Assembly: GCA_017354415.1 (NCBI GenBank)
Contig: JAFMQY010000017.1
Span: 1 to 34,301, forward strand
Direction of reading: 5' to 3'
DNA: 34,301 bases
From: Nocardioides sp.
GTDB lineage: Bacteria > Actinomycetota > Actinomycetes > Propionibacteriales > Nocardioidaceae
The notes under the pieces are model-generated. The model worked only from the letters and a program-made list of their open reading frames with translations, searched no databases and was not told where the DNA came from. The position numbers were made by a program, and so were the translations under genes. Positions 1 to 7,651 of this stretch are shown in pieces (the stretch's first letter is position 1; each line of letters starts with the position of its first letter).

Positions 1-1
1 C

Positions 2-120
2 GTTACGGCGGCCATAGCGGCAGGGAAACACCCGGACCCATCCCGAACCCGGAAGTTAAGCCAGCCAGCGCCAATGGTACTGCACCCGACAGGATGTGGG
101 AGAGTAGGACGCCGCCGAAC
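2..120 (+). rRNA. rrf: 5S ribosomal RNA
   Basis: This is the 5S rRNA of the large ribosomal subunit. The 5' GTTACGGCGG pairs with the 3' CCGCCGAAC to form the terminal helix, with A5 bulged. Internal conserved blocks are visible: CCCGAACCCGGAAGTTAAG at about 44-62 and GATGTGGGAGAGTAGGACGC at about 93-112. The length of 119 nt is normal for actinobacteria. It is probably the last gene of an rRNA operon whose 23S gene lies just left of the window. The ends were set from helix pairing and may be off by 1-2 nt. Confidence 0.96.
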
Positions 121-128
121 AACTTGTC

Positions 129-160
129 CGATGGGGGCCATCTGCGGATGGCCCCCATCG
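129..160 (+). terminator. rRNA operon terminator hairpin
   Basis: A perfect 14-bp stem (129-142 with 147-160) closed by the tetraloop TGCG begins 8 nt after the 5S gene. No long T-run follows, which is usual in GC-rich actinobacteria. Position and stem strength make it the terminator of the rRNA operon. Confidence 0.9.
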
Positions 161-213
161 CTATCGTGAGGGACGCTGCGCATCGCGCGCAGCAGCGAGG
201 AAGTGAGAACGAC

Positions 214-1107
214 GTGGCAGACGGCCGTCGACGTACGCCGGAGGGCACGAGCCGCGGACGGGGGTCCCAGACCGGACGTCCCGACTCCCGCCGCGAGGGC
301 ACGCGCACCCGCGCCGCGTCCTCATCGTCCCGCTCCGGTGACAACCGCAAGACCGGCCGTGGGGGCCCCCGCAAGGGGGACTGGAAGAAGCCGGCCGACC
401 GACAGGCGCCCCGATCGGAGGCGCAGGCGCGGTACGACGGTCCGCCGATCCCCGAGGAGATCACCGGTCGCGAGCTCGACCGGTCCGTGTCCGGCCAGCT
501 GAAGGGGCTCCCCGACCGTCTGGCGCTTCGGGTGGCTCGCCATCTGGCCGCGGCCGGTCTCCTGATCGACAGCGACCCCGAGACCGCCTACCAGCACACG
601 TTGGCGGCCCGGGCCCGGGCGTCCCGGCTCGCCGTCGTCCGCGAGGCCACCGGGGAGGCGGCGTACGCAGCTGGGCACTACGCCGAGGCCCTCTCGGAGC
701 TGCGCGCGGCCAAGCGGATGAACGGCGCCACCGACTACCTGCCGATCATGGCCGACTGTCACCGAGCACTCGGACAGCCGGAGCAGGCCCTGAAGCTGGC
801 GAAGAGCCCGGCAGTGGTGAACTTCCGTCCCGAGGCCAGGGCCGAGATGACCCTGGTCGAGGCAGGCGCCCGCCGTGACCTGGGTCAGCTCGACGCCGCC
901 CTGCGCACGCTGGAGCTCGCGCCGCTGCAGTCCAAGAGCCGCGAGCCCTGGGTGGTGCGGCTCCGCTATGCGTACGCCGACACCCTCGAGGCCGCGGGCC
1001 GCGATACCGAGGCGTTGGCGTGGTTCCACCGCACCCACGCGATCGACTCACATGAGCTCACCGACGCCGCCGAGCGGGCCGAAGCGCTCGAGAAGCGCGC
1101 CGACTGA
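214..1107 (+). CDS. TPR-repeat protein downstream of 5S rRNA
   Basis: A 297-aa cytoplasmic protein. Residues 1-75 are a basic, Arg/Gly/Ser-rich disordered tail. The remainder is helical, with tetratricopeptide-like repeats, for example the segments around AAYAAGHYAEALSELRAAK and YADTLEAAGRDTEALAWFHR. TPR domains are protein-protein scaffolds; the partner is unknown. The reading frame is open further upstream, but those starts lie inside the terminator and the 5S gene. The GTG at 214 has a GAGGAA element at 197-202 and is preferred. TPR proteins beside rRNA operons occur in other actinobacteria, as far as I recall. The fold is fairly certain and the role is unknown. Confidence 0.8.
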   Translation: MADGRRRTPEGTSRGRGSQTGRPDSRREGTRTRAASSSSRSGDNRKTGRGGPRKGDWKKPADRQAPRSEAQARYDGPPIPEEITGRELDRSVSGQLKGLPDRLALRVARHLAAAGLLIDSDPETAYQHTLAARARASRLAVVREATGEAAYAAGHYAEALSELRAAKRMNGATDYLPIMADCHRALGQPEQALKLAKSPAVVNFRPEARAEMTLVEAGARRDLGQLDAALRTLELAPLQSKSREPWVVRLRYAYADTLEAAGRDTEALAWFHRTHAIDSHELTDAAERAEALEKRAD

Positions 1108-1135
1108 CCGTCCATACGCTGGCCTGTGGACGGTC
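1106..1135 (+). terminator. hairpin after TPR gene, possible terminator
   Basis: The arms GACCGTCCA (1106-1114) and TGGACGGTC (1127-1135) are perfectly complementary with a 12-nt loop. The left arm overlaps the TPR stop codon. It could end the TPR transcript or act as an operator for the protease promoter that follows directly. No T-run is present. Confidence 0.4.
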
Positions 1136-1141
1136 GGGGAC

Positions 1142-1147
1142 TAGCCT
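1142..1147 (+). promoter_or_regulatory. -10 element of the S1C protease gene
   Basis: TAGCCT fits the actinobacterial TANNNT -10 pattern. It lies 24 nt before the ATG at 1172, predicting a short leader that contains the GGGAGGTG ribosome-binding site at about 1159-1166. No convincing -35 is seen. Confidence 0.4.
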
Positions 1148-1171
1148 CGTGCCGACACGGGAGGTGCGGGG

Positions 1172-2287
1172 ATGTCGACCACGGGGACTAACCGACGCTG
1201 GCCGTCGTGGACCGGGACTGTCGTCCTGGCTGTGGTGGCCGGCCTCGTCGGGGGTGGCGTGGTCGCCGGTGTCTGGGCGATCTTCGGCAGCGACACCGAT
1301 TCGTCGACGACGTCGACGGCTTCGACGGCGTCCTCCTGTGACGTCGTGGGCGTCGCAGACCGAGTCCTGCCCTCCGTGGTGACCCTGCACGTCCGCGCTC
1401 CCGGTGGTGCGGGCACCGGGTCGGGAGTGGTCGTGCGTGCGCCCTTGCCCGGTCAGAGTGGCTCGACCTCGGGCACCTTCATCCTCACCAACCAGCACGT
1501 GATCGCCCCGGGTGGCGCGGTCGGCGAGGTGACGATCACCTATCTCGACGGGGTGTCGCATCGGGGCGAGGTCGTCGGAGCGGATCCGGTGACTGATCTT
1601 GCGGTGGTGCGGGACGAAGGCGAACGGGACGCGGCCCCGGTGGCCGTCGGAGACTCAGGCAGCCTGCGAGTTGGTCAGGGCGTGGTCGCCCTCGGCGCAC
1701 CCCTCGGACTCAGCTCGACCGTGACGGCAGGCATCGTCAGCGCGACCGATCGATACGTCCGGGTGCCGTCCGGCGCCGGGAACACCCACCACCTCGTCGG
1801 TGCGATCCAGACCGACGCCTCGATCAACCCCGGGAACAGCGGCGGCGCTCTGGTCAACTGCGCGGGGGAACTCGTCGGCATCAACTCGGCCGGCGCCTCA
1901 CCACCGGGGGACCAGGGCAGCGTGGGCCTGAACTTCGCGATCCCCTCGACGTTGTTCGTACCCCTGGCCACGGAGATGATCGAGTCCGGCCGGGTCCGGC
2001 ATCCCACGCTCGGCCTGCAGGTGGCGGGGATCCCTCAGGACGTTGCGGCAGCCCATGGCGTCTCCCCGGGACTGTTCGTGCAGCAGGTCGTCCCGGGCGG
2101 ACCGGCCGACGACGCCGGGATCCAGGCCGGTGACATCGTGGTCTCGATCAACGGACAGCCCGTGCGCTCTCCGGACGACCTGACGCAGATCGAGCTCGGC
2201 CTGGACGTGGGGAGCAACGTGGAGGTCACCTTCGAGCGCGGCGGGCAGTCGCACTCGGTGCAGGTCACGACGGCGTCCGCCGGCTGA
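1172..2287 (+). CDS. membrane-anchored S1C serine protease with PDZ domain (HtrA/DegP-like)
   Basis: This 371-aa protease probably degrades or processes damaged envelope proteins on the outer face of the membrane. A short basic N-terminus is followed by one membrane segment (about 15-38) and a Ser/Thr linker (43-54). The trypsin-like domain covers about 58-275, with catalytic His109 (TNQHV), Asp142 (TDLAVV) and Ser223 (PGNSGG). One PDZ domain spans about 277-367, with GLFVQQVVPGGPADDAGIQAGD marking its ligand groove and following loop. The order is typical of HtrA-like proteins of actinobacteria. ATG at 1172 has a good ribosome-binding site. It appears to be transcribed alone. The family assignment is firm; substrates and the exact paralogue (PepD, HtrA or MarP type) are not. 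Confidence 0.92.
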   Translation: MSTTGTNRRWPSWTGTVVLAVVAGLVGGGVVAGVWAIFGSDTDSSTTSTASTASSCDVVGVADRVLPSVVTLHVRAPGGAGTGSGVVVRAPLPGQSGSTSGTFILTNQHVIAPGGAVGEVTITYLDGVSHRGEVVGADPVTDLAVVRDEGERDAAPVAVGDSGSLRVGQGVVALGAPLGLSSTVTAGIVSATDRYVRVPSGAGNTHHLVGAIQTDASINPGNSGGALVNCAGELVGINSAGASPPGDQGSVGLNFAIPSTLFVPLATEMIESGRVRHPTLGLQVAGIPQDVAAAHGVSPGLFVQQVVPGGPADDAGIQAGDIVVSINGQPVRSPDDLTQIELGLDVGSNVEVTFERGGQSHSVQVTTASAG

Positions 2288-2346
2288 GCGCTCCTCGCGG
2301 GTGCTGGCGTTTCAAGATCTCATCGGTCACAATGTCGCCATAACTA

Positions 2347-2365
2347 CACACGTGTCACTCGTGTG
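2347..2365. promoter_or_regulatory. inverted repeat upstream of DUF3145 gene
   Basis: CACACG (2347-2352) and CGTGTG (2360-2365) form an inverted repeat with a 7-nt spacer. An overlapping 8-bp palindrome ACACGTGT sits at 2348-2355. The site lies about 80-95 nt before the DUF3145 start in an unusually AT-rich patch. It may be an operator; no clear -10 was identified. Confidence 0.3.
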
Positions 2366-2441
2366 AACTCCCTCGTCGCGGACGAGCCAGAGCCCGCTGG
2401 GGAAGGCGTCGCTCCGACGCCGCTGATGAAGGAGAACCACG

Positions 2442-2966
2442 GTGACCGCACACATCGCCAGCCGTCCCGCCCCGACCACGCGGGGTGTGCTGTTCGTGCA
2501 CTCCGCGCCCTCTGCGCTGTGCCCGCACCTCGAGTGGGCCGTCGGGGGCGTGCTCGGTGCGCCCGTGAGTCTCGAGTGGTCGCCGCAGCCCGCCCAGGCG
2601 GGCAGCTACCGTGCCGAACTGTCGTTCGCCGGTGAGCCGGGCACCGCCGCCGCGATCGCCTCCGCTCTGCGGGGGTGGAACCATCTGCGCTTCGAGGTCA
2701 CCGAGGACCCGACCGCGCAGTCCGAGGGCGCGCGGTACTCCTACACCCCGGACCTCGGCGTCTTCCACGCCGTCACCGGCCTGCACGGCGACATCATGAT
2801 CCCGGAGGACCGGCTCAAGGCCGCCGTGGTCAAGAGCACGGTCGGCGACACGACGTTGCTGGTCGAGATCGACAAGCTGCTCGGCAAACCCTGGGACGAC
2901 GAGCTGGAGACCTTCCGGCACGCCGGCGAGGGGGCGCCCGTCCGCTGGCTGCACCACGTGGTCTGA
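2442..2966 (+). CDS. DUF3145 family protein
   Basis: A 174-aa soluble protein matching the actinobacterial DUF3145 family in length and in its conserved stretches, such as TRGVLFVHSAPSALCPH near the N-terminus and RWLHHVV at the C-terminus. No catalytic motif, signal peptide or membrane segment is seen. The GTG start at 2442 has an AAGGAG site 7 nt upstream. It converges on the fatty-acid synthesis locus; as I recall, DUF3145 genes also lie beside fabF in Streptomyces, so a role linked to lipid synthesis is possible but unproven. Its stop codon lies in the first copy of an 11-bp tandem repeat. Confidence 0.85.
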   Translation: MTAHIASRPAPTTRGVLFVHSAPSALCPHLEWAVGGVLGAPVSLEWSPQPAQAGSYRAELSFAGEPGTAAAIASALRGWNHLRFEVTEDPTAQSEGARYSYTPDLGVFHAVTGLHGDIMIPEDRLKAAVVKSTVGDTTLLVEIDKLLGKPWDDELETFRHAGEGAPVRWLHHVV

Positions 2967-3001
2967 GGGTGGTCTGAGGGTGGTCTGAGGGTGGTCTGAG
3001 C
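2958..3001. repeat. four 11-bp tandem repeats across the DUF3145 stop codon
   Basis: The unit GTGGTCTGAGG is repeated four times without interruption (2958-2968, 2969-2979, 2980-2990, 2991-3001). The last copy differs only in its final base. The first copy supplies the TGA stop of the DUF3145 gene and the others repeat that TGA in shifting frames. The array probably arose by slippage. Confidence 0.95.
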
Positions 3002-3006
3002 GCCTC

Positions 3007-3441
3007 TCACGGCCGGGTCAGTCGGAAGTGCGCCGGCCTGAGCCATCGCGTGTGCCTGACGGTCGGAGAGATCGGCAGCGGACCCGGCGTGTACCACCGC
3101 AGCCGAGCCCGGATCGTGAACCGCCCCCGCACCACCGTGGAACGGCAGACGCCGAACGTCGCCGGCCCGCGCCGGGGGTCGGCGCCTGCGGCGAAGTCCC
3201 CGGATCCGCGCGGCCGGCCACGAGGGTCGTAGAGCCAGGTCTCGAGGGTCCAGTCCCCGGAGCGCGGCTTCACGACGTAGTGGTAGCGATAGCGGTGACA
3301 GTCCGGGCGCAGCACCTGGTCGGGCGCCGCGACGTGGCCGAACCTCGTGGTCCACGCCAGCGACGGCGTCGGCACCCCCACCGAGGCCAGAGTTCCGAGA
3401 GCCACAGCGGCGAGCAGGCAACGCCCGGCTTGCTGGTGCAC
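3007..3441 (-). CDS. small secreted protein of unknown function
   Basis: A predicted 144-aa exported protein that I do not recognise. Residues 1-29 form a Sec signal peptide: few charges, a hydrophobic core CLLAAVALGTLASVG, and a likely cut after PSLA. The mature part is basic and rich in Arg, Tyr and Trp, with two cysteines (48 and 99) that could form a disulfide. It contains repeated beta-strand-like stretches (RYRYHYVV, TLETWLYD, RFTIRARLRWYTPG). GTG at 3441 is preferred because GAGGGGG lies about 5 nt upstream; a GTG at 3447 is too close to that site. The same frame runs on into accD antisense, which is only a shadow. It lies downstream of accD on the same strand, 95 bp away. Confidence 0.6.
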   Translation of the reverse strand: MHQQAGRCLLAAVALGTLASVGVPTPSLAWTTRFGHVAAPDQVLRPDCHRYRYHYVVKPRSGDWTLETWLYDPRGRPRGSGDFAAGADPRRGPATFGVCRSTVVRGRFTIRARLRWYTPGPLPISPTVRHTRWLRPAHFRLTRP

Positions 3442-3536
3442 GCACACCCCCTCGTGGGTCGTGGGGGTCAACGAGCCGGTGTGACGTGGGTTACGTCGCG
3501 TGGAGGTCGGAGCAGGCTCGGGCGAGGGCGGCCAGG

Positions 3537-4958
3537 TCAGAGGGGGATGTTGCCGTGCTGCCCCCTGCGTACGCCGTCCGTCTGTACGGCGACGTCGATC
3601 GCGTGGGCGATCGCGGTCCGGGTGCGCGTCGGGTCGACCACCTCGTCGACGACCCCGATCTCCTGGGCCTTGTCGACCCCGCCGGCGAGCCGCTCGTGCT
3701 CGGCGGCCAGCTCGGCCTCGACCTGGGGACGGATCTCGGGCGCGACCTCGGCCAGCCTGCGACGGTGCAGGATCCTGATCGCAGCGACCGGTCCCATCAC
3801 GGCCACCTCGGCGCCCTCCCAGGCGAAGACCTTGGTGGCACCGAGTGCCCGGGAGTTCATCGCGATGTACGCGCCGCCGTACGTCTTCCGGGTGATCAGG
3901 GTGATCCGGGGTACGACGCACTCGCCGAAGGCGTGCAGAAGCTTCGCGCCACGGCGTACGACGCCGTCCCACTCCTGCCCGACGCCGGGCAGGTAGCCGG
4001 GTACGTCGACCAGCACGACCAGCGGGATGCCGAGCGAGTCGCACAGACGGACGAACCGTGAGGCCTTCTCCGCCGACAGGGAGTCGAGGCAGCCACCTAG
4101 CCGCAACGGGTTGTTCGCGATGACGCCGACGGTGCGCCCGCCCAGTCGGCCGAGGGCGGTCACGATGTTGGGCGCCCAGCGTTCGTGGAGCTCCTGCATG
4201 GTGCCCTCGTCGAGCACGGAGTCGACCAGCGGATGCACGTCGTACGCCCGCTTCTTCGACTCCGGCAGCATCTCCGAGAGGTCGCGGTCCTCGACGGCGC
4301 TCACGTCGAGGTCACCCTGGTTGCCCAGCAGCGAGGCGACGATCCGGGCGCGCTCGAGAGCCTCCTGCTCGCTCTCGGTGAGGATGTGGACGACGCCGGA
4401 GCGTCGTCCGTGGGGCTCCGGCCCACCGAGGCGGAGCATGTCGACGTCCTCGCCGGTGACCGACCGCACGACGTCCGGGCCGGTGACGAAGATGCGACCG
4501 TCCGGTCCGAGGATCACGACGTCGGTCAGCGCCGGACCGTACGCCGCGCCGCCGGCCGCCGGGCCGAGCACGACCGAGATCTGCGGGATCTTGCCGGATG
4601 CCTGGGTCATCACTTGGAAGATCCGGCCCACCGCATGCAGTGAGAGCACACCTTCGGCGAGCCGGGCGCCGCCGGAGTGCCACAGGCCGATGATCGGAAC
4701 CCCGTCGATCATCGCCCGGTGGTAGGCGTCGACCACGACCCGGCAGCCGAGGTCGCCCATGGCGCCGCCCATCACGGTGGCGTCGGAGCAGAACGCGACA
4801 GCGCGCCGGCCCTTGACGCGGCCGACCGCGGCGAGCATCCCGCAGTCGTCCTCAGGGGTGATCAGCTCGAGCGTGCCCTCGTCGAACAGGGCGCTGAGCC
4901 GGTGGACCGGGTAGCGCGGGTCCTCTGTGCGCGGAGGCTTGGTCATGGTGGCGGTCAT
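3537..4958 (-). CDS. accD: acyl-CoA carboxylase beta (carboxyltransferase) subunit, AccD6/PccB type
   Basis: A 473-aa carboxyltransferase subunit. With a biotinylated alpha subunit encoded elsewhere it would carboxylate acetyl-CoA, and perhaps propionyl-CoA, supplying malonyl-CoA to the adjacent Fab enzymes. The N-terminal half carries WHSGGARLAEGV and GPAAGGAAYGPAL; the C-terminal half carries DVPGYLPGVGQEWDGVVRRG and KTYGGAYIAMNSRALGA, the paired crotonase-like folds with oxyanion-hole glycines. ATG at 4958 has a GAGGGGA element just upstream; a 22-aa extension to 5024 is possible but less likely. It is the last gene of the fab set, a position matching accD6 in mycobacteria. Confidence in the family is high; substrate preference is inferred from context. 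Confidence 0.93.
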   Translation of the reverse strand: MTATMTKPPRTEDPRYPVHRLSALFDEGTLELITPEDDCGMLAAVGRVKGRRAVAFCSDATVMGGAMGDLGCRVVVDAYHRAMIDGVPIIGLWHSGGARLAEGVLSLHAVGRIFQVMTQASGKIPQISVVLGPAAGGAAYGPALTDVVILGPDGRIFVTGPDVVRSVTGEDVDMLRLGGPEPHGRRSGVVHILTESEQEALERARIVASLLGNQGDLDVSAVEDRDLSEMLPESKKRAYDVHPLVDSVLDEGTMQELHERWAPNIVTALGRLGGRTVGVIANNPLRLGGCLDSLSAEKASRFVRLCDSLGIPLVVLVDVPGYLPGVGQEWDGVVRRGAKLLHAFGECVVPRITLITRKTYGGAYIAMNSRALGATKVFAWEGAEVAVMGPVAAIRILHRRRLAEVAPEIRPQVEAELAAEHERLAGGVDKAQEIGVVDEVVDPTRTRTAIAHAIDVAVQTDGVRRGQHGNIPL

Positions 4959-5042
4959 GTCAGCGGGTCCCCTCGGAGTTGTGGGCGGAGGAGCGGCGTC
5001 GGGTGAAGCGTTGCGGGGGATCACAGAACTCCGTGGGGTGCA

Positions 5043-6281
5043 TCAGTAGCTCCCGAAGGCGACGGCCACGTTGGCCCCGCCGAAGCCGAACGAGTTGTTG
5101 AGAGCGGCGATGTCACCCGACGGCAGGTTGCGCGCTGACGTCGGGATGTCGAGCTCGACCTGCGGGTCGAGGTTGTCGAGGTTGATCGTCGGCGGGCTGA
5201 CCCGGTGGTGGATGGCCAGCACCGTCGCGATCCCCTCGAGCGCCCCGGCGCCGCCGAGCAGGTGGCCGGTCATGGACTTGGTGCTGGTCACCACCACGTC
5301 GTCGGCGTGGGCGCCGAGCGTGGCGTGGATCATCAGTCCCTCCGCGATGTCGCCCTGCGGCGTGGAGGTCGCGTGGGCGTTGATGTGGGCGACGTCGGAG
5401 GCCTGGATGCCCGACTCCTCCAGGGCGCGCACGATCGCCCGGGCCCCACCGCGTCCAGCCGGGTCCGGCTGGGCGATGTCGTGGGAGTCGGCGGTGATGC
5501 CGGCGCCGAGCACCTCGGCGTAGATCCTCGCCCCGCGCGCCTTGGCGTGCTCCTCGGACTCGAGCACGAGTACGCCGGCGCCCTCGCCGAGCACGAACCC
5601 GTCGCGCGCGGTGTCCCACGGCCGCGACACGGTGGTCGGGTCTCCCTGGTTCTTCGACAGAGCCATCATGTTCGCGAACGCCGCCATCGGCAGCGGGTGG
5701 ATCGCGGCCTCGGTGCCGCCGGCCAGGACGATGTCGGCGCGGCCGAGCCGGATCTGGTCGAGCGCGAGCGCGATGCCCTCGTTGCCCGAGGCGCAGGCGG
5801 ACACGGGCGTGTTCACGCCGGCGCGTGCGCCGACGTACAGGCTGATGTTCGCGGCCGGGGCGTTGGGCATCAGCATCGGCACCGCCAGCGGTGACACCCG
5901 CCGGGGACCCTTCTCGAGCAGAGCGTCGTAGTTGCCGAGCAGCGTCGTCACACCGCCGATGCCCGAGGCCATCGCGACCCCGAGCCGGTCACCGTCCACG
6001 TCCGCTCCGTCCAGGCCGGCGTCCGCCCACGCCTCCATCGCCGCGATCATCGCGAACTGGGAGGTGCGGTCGAGACGACGGGCCTTGACCCGCTCGAGCA
6101 CCTCGGTCGGCTCGACCGCCGCCCGACCGGCGATCTTGACGGGCAGCTTCTCGGCCCAGTCGTCGTCCAGGTGGCGGACACCGGACTGGCCCTTGACCAG
6201 GGCCTCCCAGGTGGTGACTACGTCGCCGCCGACCGGGTTGGTGGTGCCCAGGCCGGTGACGACGACTCGCTTGGCAGACAA
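5043..6281 (-). CDS. fabF: beta-ketoacyl-ACP synthase II
   Basis: A 412-aa condensing enzyme that elongates acyl-ACP with malonyl-ACP in type II fatty-acid synthesis. The Cys-His-His triad is visible: Cys163 (SACASG), His303 (INAHATSTPQGD) and His340 (SMTGHLLGGAG), with the C-terminal NNSFGFGGAN loop. The length is normal for FabF/KasA. The start is TTG at 6281, fixed by GAGGAG (complement of 6287-6292) 5 nt upstream and by the start of the conserved KRVVVTGLG strand. It lies between acpP (49 bp upstream) and accD (84 bp downstream), so probably in one transcript. Only one KAS I/II type synthase is present here, as in Streptomyces, whereas M. tuberculosis has kasA and kasB. Confidence 0.96.
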   Translation of the reverse strand: MSAKRVVVTGLGTTNPVGGDVVTTWEALVKGQSGVRHLDDDWAEKLPVKIAGRAAVEPTEVLERVKARRLDRTSQFAMIAAMEAWADAGLDGADVDGDRLGVAMASGIGGVTTLLGNYDALLEKGPRRVSPLAVPMLMPNAPAANISLYVGARAGVNTPVSACASGNEGIALALDQIRLGRADIVLAGGTEAAIHPLPMAAFANMMALSKNQGDPTTVSRPWDTARDGFVLGEGAGVLVLESEEHAKARGARIYAEVLGAGITADSHDIAQPDPAGRGGARAIVRALEESGIQASDVAHINAHATSTPQGDIAEGLMIHATLGAHADDVVVTSTKSMTGHLLGGAGALEGIATVLAIHHRVSPPTINLDNLDPQVELDIPTSARNLPSGDIAALNNSFGFGGANVAVAFGSY

Positions 6282-6330
6282 TGTGACTCCTCGTGGGTGG
6301 AGGGAGTGGGGGGACGGTCCGCCCGGGGGA

Positions 6331-6576
6331 TCAGCCCTGGGCGTTCTCGATGAACGACACGGCGTCGCCCACGGTCTTCAGGTTCTTCACCTCGTCGTCG
6401 GGGATGGACACGCCGAACTTCTCCTCGGCGGCCACGACGACCTCGACCATGGACAGGGAGTCGACGTCGAGGTCGTCGACGAACGACTTGTCCAGCTGGA
6501 CGTCCTCGGCGGGGATACCCGCGACCTCGTTGACGATCTCGGCGAGGTCGGTGCGGATCTCTTCGGTGGTGGCCAT
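6331..6576 (-). CDS. acpP: acyl carrier protein
   Basis: An 81-aa acidic four-helix protein that carries growing acyl chains on a phosphopantetheine arm. The attachment serine is Ser40 in DLDVDSLSMVE. Length and charge are typical. ATG at 6576 is supported by an AGAGGA site about 9 nt upstream and by the start of the first helix; in-frame upstream starts would add an unrelated tail. It sits between fabH and fabF. A strong hairpin lies in the fabH-acpP gap. Confidence 0.97.
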   Translation of the reverse strand: MATTEEIRTDLAEIVNEVAGIPAEDVQLDKSFVDDLDVDSLSMVEVVVAAEEKFGVSIPDDEVKNLKTVGDAVSFIENAQG

Positions 6577-6617
6577 GCTGTGGTTCCTCTTCTCTGTTGT
6601 CACCATCGGTGGTTGCG

Positions 6618-6646
6618 GTGCCCCGCGCCGTGCCGGCACGGGGCAC
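6618..6646. other. intercistronic hairpin between fabH and acpP
   Basis: GTGCCCCG (6618-6625) pairs with CGGGGCAC (6639-6646). A competing 12-bp perfect palindrome CGTGCCGGCACG lies at 6629-6640. On the minus-strand mRNA it would fold just after the fabH stop. It could be a partial terminator or an mRNA 3'-end stabiliser that lets acpP be expressed differently from fabH. Confidence 0.5.
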
Positions 6647-6649
6647 GGG

Positions 6650-7651
6650 TTATGGCACGGTGATGACCTGGGCGGCGTACGCCAGGCCGGCACCGAACGC
6701 GATCAGCAGCGCGATGTCGCCGCTGTTGGCCTGGCCCTCCTCGATCATGCGTTCGAGGGCCAGGGGGATCGAGGCCGCCGAGGTGTTGCCCTGCTCGGCG
6801 ATGTCGCGGGCGATCGCCACCCGCTCGGGGAGCTTCATGGCCCGGGCCATGGCATCGATGATGCGCATGTTGGCCTGGTGCGGCACGAAGACGTCGAGGT
6901 CGTCGGGGGCGATGCCCGCCTTGTCGAGGGCCTGGTGGGCCACCTTCGCCATCGTGTACGACGCCCACCGGAAGACCGGGTTGCCCTGCATGGTCAGGTG
7001 GGGGAGGACGGGGTGGTCGGCGGCCAGCGCGTCTCGCCAGTCCTCCTTCTGCCGGATCAGGTCGAACTGCTCGCCGTCGGAGCCCCACACCACCGGGCCG
7101 ATGCCGGGGGTCTCGCTCGGGCCGACCACTCCGGCGCCGGCGCCGTCGGCGAAGATGAACGCCGTACCGCGATCGGTCAGGTCGGTGAGGTCCGAGAGCC
7201 GCTCGACGCCGATCACCAGCACGTAGCGGGCTGCGCCGCCGCGGATCATCTGGTCGGCGAGAGCGAGGCCGTGGCAGAAGCCGGCACAGGCCGCCGAGAT
7301 GTCGAACGCCGCGGCCTGGTCGGTGCCGAGCTCGTAGGCGATGGCGGTGGCGATCGCCGGTGTCTGGAGCAGGTGGGTGACGGTCGCGACGATCACGCAG
7401 TCGATCTGCTCGGGGGCGATCCCCGAGCGGTCGAGCGCCTTCCGCGCCGCGCCGACCGACATCACCTGGACGGTCTCCTCCGCGGTGGCGAACCGGCGCT
7501 GCTTGATGCCCGAGCGCTGCTGGATCCACTCGTCGCTGGAGTCGATCGCGTCGACGATGTGGGCGTTGGGGATCACGCGGGAGGGCCGGTAGCCGCCGAT
7601 CCCGAGGATCGCGGAGTACGGCGCACCCTGCTCGGTCGAGATCGTGGCCAT
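6650..7651 (-). CDS. fabH: beta-ketoacyl-ACP synthase III
   Basis: A 333-aa initiating condensing enzyme that joins an acyl-CoA primer to malonyl-ACP. The Cys-His-Asn triad is Cys122 (SAACAGF), His258 (VPHQANMRI) and Asn289 (EQGNTSAAS). In actinobacteria FabH often accepts branched primers; the sequence alone does not decide this. The ATG at 7651 shares its A with the TGA stop of fabD, so translation is probably coupled. The frame is open further upstream, but that part overlaps fabD and is rejected. Gene order fabD-fabH-acpP-fabF is the Streptomyces arrangement. Confidence 0.97.
   Translation of the reverse strand: MATISTEQGAPYSAILGIGGYRPSRVIPNAHIVDAIDSSDEWIQQRSGIKQRRFATAEETVQVMSVGAARKALDRSGIAPEQIDCVIVATVTHLLQTPAIATAIAYELGTDQAAAFDISAACAGFCHGLALADQMIRGGAARYVLVIGVERLSDLTDLTDRGTAFIFADGAGAGVVGPSETPGIGPVVWGSDGEQFDLIRQKEDWRDALAADHPVLPHLTMQGNPVFRWASYTMAKVAHQALDKAGIAPDDLDVFVPHQANMRIIDAMARAMKLPERVAIARDIAEQGNTSAASIPLALERMIEEGQANSGDIALLIAFGAGLAYAAQVITVP

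Noticed and set aside
94-213. Longer N-terminus of the TPR protein starting inside the 5S gene
   Set aside because: It would translate the end of the 5S rRNA and the terminator. The GTG at 214 has a ribosome-binding site.
3448-4044. Extended N-terminus for the small secreted protein
   Set aside because: The extension is out-of-frame accD sequence; it would bury the signal peptide in the middle of the protein.
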